Source: Rickettsiales bacterium
GTDB lineage: Bacteria; Pseudomonadota; Alphaproteobacteria; Rs-D84
NCBI GenBank assembly: GCA_031267375.1
Contig: JAIRZE010000080.1
Coordinates: 1 to 7,505 of the forward strand
Direction: 5' to 3'
DNA length: 7,505 nt
Shown here: piece by piece, positions 5,904-7,505 of the stretch
How the letters are laid out: the number at the start of each line of letters is the position of its first letter
Position numbering within the stretch: position 1 is the first letter of the stretch
The notes under the pieces: generated by a model
Seen by the model: only the letters and a program-made list of their open reading frames with translations
Told to the model about the DNA's origin: nothing
The model's database searches: none
Translations under genes and position numbers: made by a program

Positions 5904-5932
5904 AAAGTGGTGTTTTGCAGGACATAGCGATA
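5904..5932 (-). repeat. Right terminal inverted repeat of the cassette
   Basis: The reverse complement begins TATCGCTATGTCCTGCAAAA and ends ACTTT, matching 5020-5048 at 25 of 29 positions. It lies 22 bases beyond the stop codon of the intact TrpR-like gene. Confidence 0.7.
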
Positions 5933-5954
5933 ATGTTCATATAAGTGCGCAATG

Positions 5955-6263
5955 TTATTTGCTGTTGGTTCTAATGTTGCGTAATGACAATTTTTTTTCT
6001 GGGAACAGACGCGTCATAACTGTTGTATAACCGAAATTTTTCTCATCTTTCAGACATCTTGACACACGGTTTACCGTTGCGACGCCGCAATTTAATTTTG
6101 TCGCAATATCTTGCTGGCGCAGTTTTTCAAGAGCAAGCAATTGCGCAATATTCCAGCGTTCCGATAATTCGCGAATTTCCGTAGGTGTGCATAAGTCATT
6201 CAAGAGATTATAAAATTCTTTTTCTGTTTTTATAACACTGAATGCTTTGTATAAATTCAACAT
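5955..6263 (-). CDS. TrpR-superfamily transcriptional regulator (YerC/YecD-like)
   Basis: A 102-residue DNA-binding protein of the TrpR superfamily, closest in layout to the YerC/YecD group. Residues 1-45 are the all-helical dimerisation region, including FYNLLNDLCTPTEIRELSER (17-36). A helix-turn-helix follows at about 48-70 (LRQQDIATKLNCGVATVNRV, then SRCL), matching the family pattern of a REL-type first helix, then G-x-ATxxRVxRCL. The tail LFPEKKLSLRNIRTNSK is basic. Family members are ligand-dependent repressors: TrpR with tryptophan, while some YerC relatives in Firmicutes are tied to histidine metabolism. The ligand here is not known, and no amino-acid biosynthesis gene is present in the window. 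The start ATG (6261-6263) has AAAAGGGG about 6 bases upstream. Its promoter overlaps a CTAG-rich palindrome, suggesting autoregulation. A truncated duplicate lies at 4829-5018. Confidence 0.9.
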   Translation of the reverse strand: MLNLYKAFSVIKTEKEFYNLLNDLCTPTEIRELSERWNIAQLLALEKLRQQDIATKLNCGVATVNRVSRCLKDEKNFGYTTVMTRLFPEKKLSLRNIRTNSK

Positions 6264-6290
6264 AAATCGCCCCTTTTAGTTTGTTATATT

Positions 6291-6340
6291 ATTCTATCAT
6301 TCTAGAATACTAGAATTCTAGTATTCTAGAATGATAGAAT
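6291..6340. promoter_or_regulatory. Perfect 50-bp palindrome: probable tandem TrpR-type operator
   Basis: The two 25-base halves are exact reverse complements with no loop; the centre lies between 6315 and 6316. Four CTAG boxes occur at exact 8-base intervals (6302, 6310, 6318, 6326). CTAT and ATAG sit at the next 8-base positions outside (6294 and 6334), giving a six-box array. The central TACTAGAATTCTAGTA has the ACTAG-N4-CTAGT form of the E. coli trp operator (ACTAGTTAACTAGT) and of the aroH operator. It lies 27 bases before a TrpR-superfamily gene and covers the -10 and spacer of its predicted promoter. I saw no other CTAG in the window by eye. The regulator binding to it is inference. 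Confidence 0.8.
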
Positions 6341-6343
6341 CAA
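6315..6343 (-). promoter_or_regulatory. Predicted sigma70-type promoter of the TrpR-like gene
   Basis: On the minus strand TTGATT (6338-6343) is followed after 17 bases by TAGAAT (6315-6320). The -10 lies at the centre of the 50-bp palindrome and the -35 straddles its edge, so a bound repressor would exclude RNA polymerase. Transcription would begin near 6308, leaving a leader of about 45 bases. Confidence 0.6.
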
Positions 6344-6387
6344 GCATAAAAAATAATAAAGATATACAAAATATATACAGATGTTTT

Positions 6388-7505
6388 TTATTCGCTAATT
6401 TTCTTAATCGGCTTATGCCACTGGCGGTTGTTCGGCGTGAATTTTATTCTTCCGCTTTTATAAATCACAAAGCCACCTTGCAAAGTTCTTGCCTTGCAAT
6501 CCGGCGCATCTATTTGCAAATACGAAACCAAGAAATCATTATTGTTGCACAGCGAATTCATATTTCTATACAGCGGCATAAATTTTTGAGTATATGCCAG
6601 ACTCCATTCCGGCGTCGTATAAATGCAGAGCGCTCTTTCACATTTCACAGAATATCTCTCGCCGTCAAAGCCTTTGCGTATCGTCGTATGCTGATCCGTT
6701 ATCGTTTCATAGTTTGACTGCTGCCACGCGCTGAAAGTAAAATAATGCGCGCTGGATTTTGATCTGTTGAATTGCAATTTTCCGTCGTCCCGCATAAACG
6801 CCACCAATTCGTGATCCCCTGTCGCATAAAATATAGGCTTTGGATTCATCGCGGTTATAAGTGTGAAAGTCATAAAGCAAACGGCAAACGCCAAATATTT
6901 ATTTTTTTTGTTTTGTATAAACATTAGTATAAGCAATCCGCATACTGCAATTATTAAAGCAATTCCCGGCACTGTCGGAATTTGTATTTGCGCGAACGGC
7001 AATTCCGCTATCCAATTCGCAATCCCCAGCGTCCAATCATAGACACTGGCCGCACAGCCGGTCAGGCACAGCATTACCAGCGGCATAATCAATAGCGAGA
7101 ATATCGGCAGGCAGATCAAATTTCCCAGCAGAGAATACAAGGGCAGAGAATGAAAGTTATACGCCACGAACGGCGCCGTAAAAATCGTGCAGACAATCGT
7201 TGTTTGAATCATTATGATAATCGCACGCCAAATCTTTTTCAGCCACCCGGTTTTTTTGAACTCTGATTTTCCAAAGAACCATATCATTCCGAAAATCGCC
7301 GCGAATGACATTTGAAATCCTGGTTCCAACAGATAATGCGGGCACAGCATCAGCAGCGCCGCAAACACCAATCCCGCGTTCCGCATCGTAAAGACATTTC
7401 TTCCGAAAATAAACGCCGCAAACATCAGGCTGGTCATCAGAAAAGCGCGCTGGGTCGCGACATCCGCGCCGCTGAGAAATAAATAAAACAGCAATCCGGC
7501 CGCGG
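6388..7505 (-). CDS. comEC: ComEC/Rec2-family DNA-uptake channel, C-terminal part (5' end outside window)
   Basis: The C-terminal part of a ComEC/Rec2-type inner-membrane protein, the channel that carries single-stranded DNA into the cytoplasm in transformable bacteria. The frame continues past the window edge (codons ALA-ALA-GLY precede the TTG at 7494), so the start is not visible. The competence-domain signature is the block SGADVATQRAFLM near the visible N terminus, followed by a GR and then LLEPGFQMSFAAIFGMIW. Several membrane helices follow through about residue 225 of the visible part, including YSLLGNLICLPIFSLLIMPL and a final helix in FAVCFMTFTLITAMNP. The last 140 or so residues are soluble and would sit where many family members carry a metallo-beta-lactamase-like domain. 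I see no HxHxDH motif, so that domain is absent or degenerate. The stop lies 47 bases before the palindrome upstream of the TrpR-like gene. Confidence 0.88.
   Translation of the reverse strand, partial: AAGLLFYLFLSGADVATQRAFLMTSLMFAAFIFGRNVFTMRNAGLVFAALLMLCPHYLLEPGFQMSFAAIFGMIWFFGKSEFKKTGWLKKIWRAIIIMIQTTIVCTIFTAPFVAYNFHSLPLYSLLGNLICLPIFSLLIMPLVMLCLTGCAASVYDWTLGIANWIAELPFAQIQIPTVPGIALIIAVCGLLILMFIQNKKNKYLAFAVCFMTFTLITAMNPKPIFYATGDHELVAFMRDDGKLQFNRSKSSAHYFTFSAWQQSNYETITDQHTTIRKGFDGERYSVKCERALCIYTTPEWSLAYTQKFMPLYRNMNSLCNNNDFLVSYLQIDAPDCKARTLQGGFVIYKSGRIKFTPNNRQWHKPIKKISE

Larger units (their letters stand above)
5020..5932. mobile_element. Putative non-autonomous mobile cassette with inverted terminal repeats
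   Basis: The ends 5020-5048 and 5904-5932 are inverted copies matching at 25 of 29 positions, with the outer 14 bases (TATCGCTATGTCCT) identical. The segment truncates the TrpR-like duplicate at its left edge, is visibly more AT-rich than the flanking operon, and contains one unrecognised gene with its own promoter. No transposase, recombinase or DDE motif is encoded, so movement would need an enzyme supplied in trans. No clear target-site duplication was found. Alternatives are an old decayed insertion sequence whose transposase was replaced, or recombination between two solo copies of a small repeat. Confidence 0.6.

Noticed and set aside
5005..5950. Target-site duplication flanking the 5020-5932 cassette
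   Set aside because: Flanks ACAGA (left) and ATGTT (right) do not match at 2 bp or more if the ends are set at TATCGC; shifting the boundary gives only AT, which is uninformative.
5933..5960. Remnant of the N-terminal half of the truncated TrpR-like copy right of the cassette
   Set aside because: AAGTGCGCAATGTT resembles AATTGCGCAATATT of the intact gene, but the match is only about 14 bases with two differences and overlaps the end of the intact copy.
6291..6340. CRISPR or simple tandem repeat
   Set aside because: There are no spacers; the 8-bp periodicity is of short CTAG boxes within one perfect palindrome, better explained as an operator.
6331..6717. Plus-strand open frame starting in the palindrome
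   Set aside because: It lies antisense to the comEC end, has no ribosome-binding site and no recognisable domain.

Overview
The window looks like a compact chromosomal stretch from an alphaproteobacterium, probably an uncultured or host-associated lineage. The basis is the order rmuC (divergent) / def-fmt / truA, the alphaproteobacterial flavour of the proteins, and tight packing with ATGA-type overlaps and convergent overlapping stop codons. The species cannot be named from sequence alone.

Left part (1-2376): the 3' end of an RND-family inner-membrane transporter is translationally coupled by an ATGA overlap to a PgpC/YfhB-like HAD-IB phosphatase. That gene ends tail-to-tail with a short rmuC on the minus strand, the two stops lying in one TTAA. 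Middle part (2377-4835): a 44-bp divergent gap separates rmuC from a plus-strand operon of peptide deformylase (def), methionyl-tRNA formyltransferase (fmt), a small cysteine-rich protein and tRNA pseudouridine synthase (truA). def and fmt act at the two ends of the formyl-methionine cycle. fmt carries an in-frame 72-bp imperfect palindrome of exactly 24 codons, resembling the protein-coding palindromic elements known from Rickettsia.

Right part (4829-6340), the unusual section: a TrpR-superfamily regulator gene (YerC/YecD-like) is present once intact (5955-6263, minus) and once as a C-terminal fragment (4829-5018, minus) about 91% identical over 103 bp. The fragment stops where a roughly 913-bp segment begins that is bounded by 29-bp inverted repeats (25/29 matching). 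The segment is AT-rich and contains no transposase. It holds one unrecognised 182-residue gene with a strong sigma70-type promoter, a long leader that folds into a branched structure, and a near-perfect 49-bp inverted repeat just past its stop. This looks like a non-autonomous mobile cassette carrying a passenger gene.

Upstream of the intact regulator lies a perfect 50-bp palindrome with four CTAG boxes spaced every 8 bp. Its centre, TACTAGAATTCTAGTA, has the ACTAG-N4-CTAGT layout of the E. coli trp and aroH operators, and it overlaps the predicted -10 and spacer of the regulator's own promoter. The natural reading is a tandem, autoregulatory operator for a TrpR-family protein. Far right (6388-7505, minus): the C-terminal part of a ComEC/Rec2-type DNA-uptake channel, running off the window.
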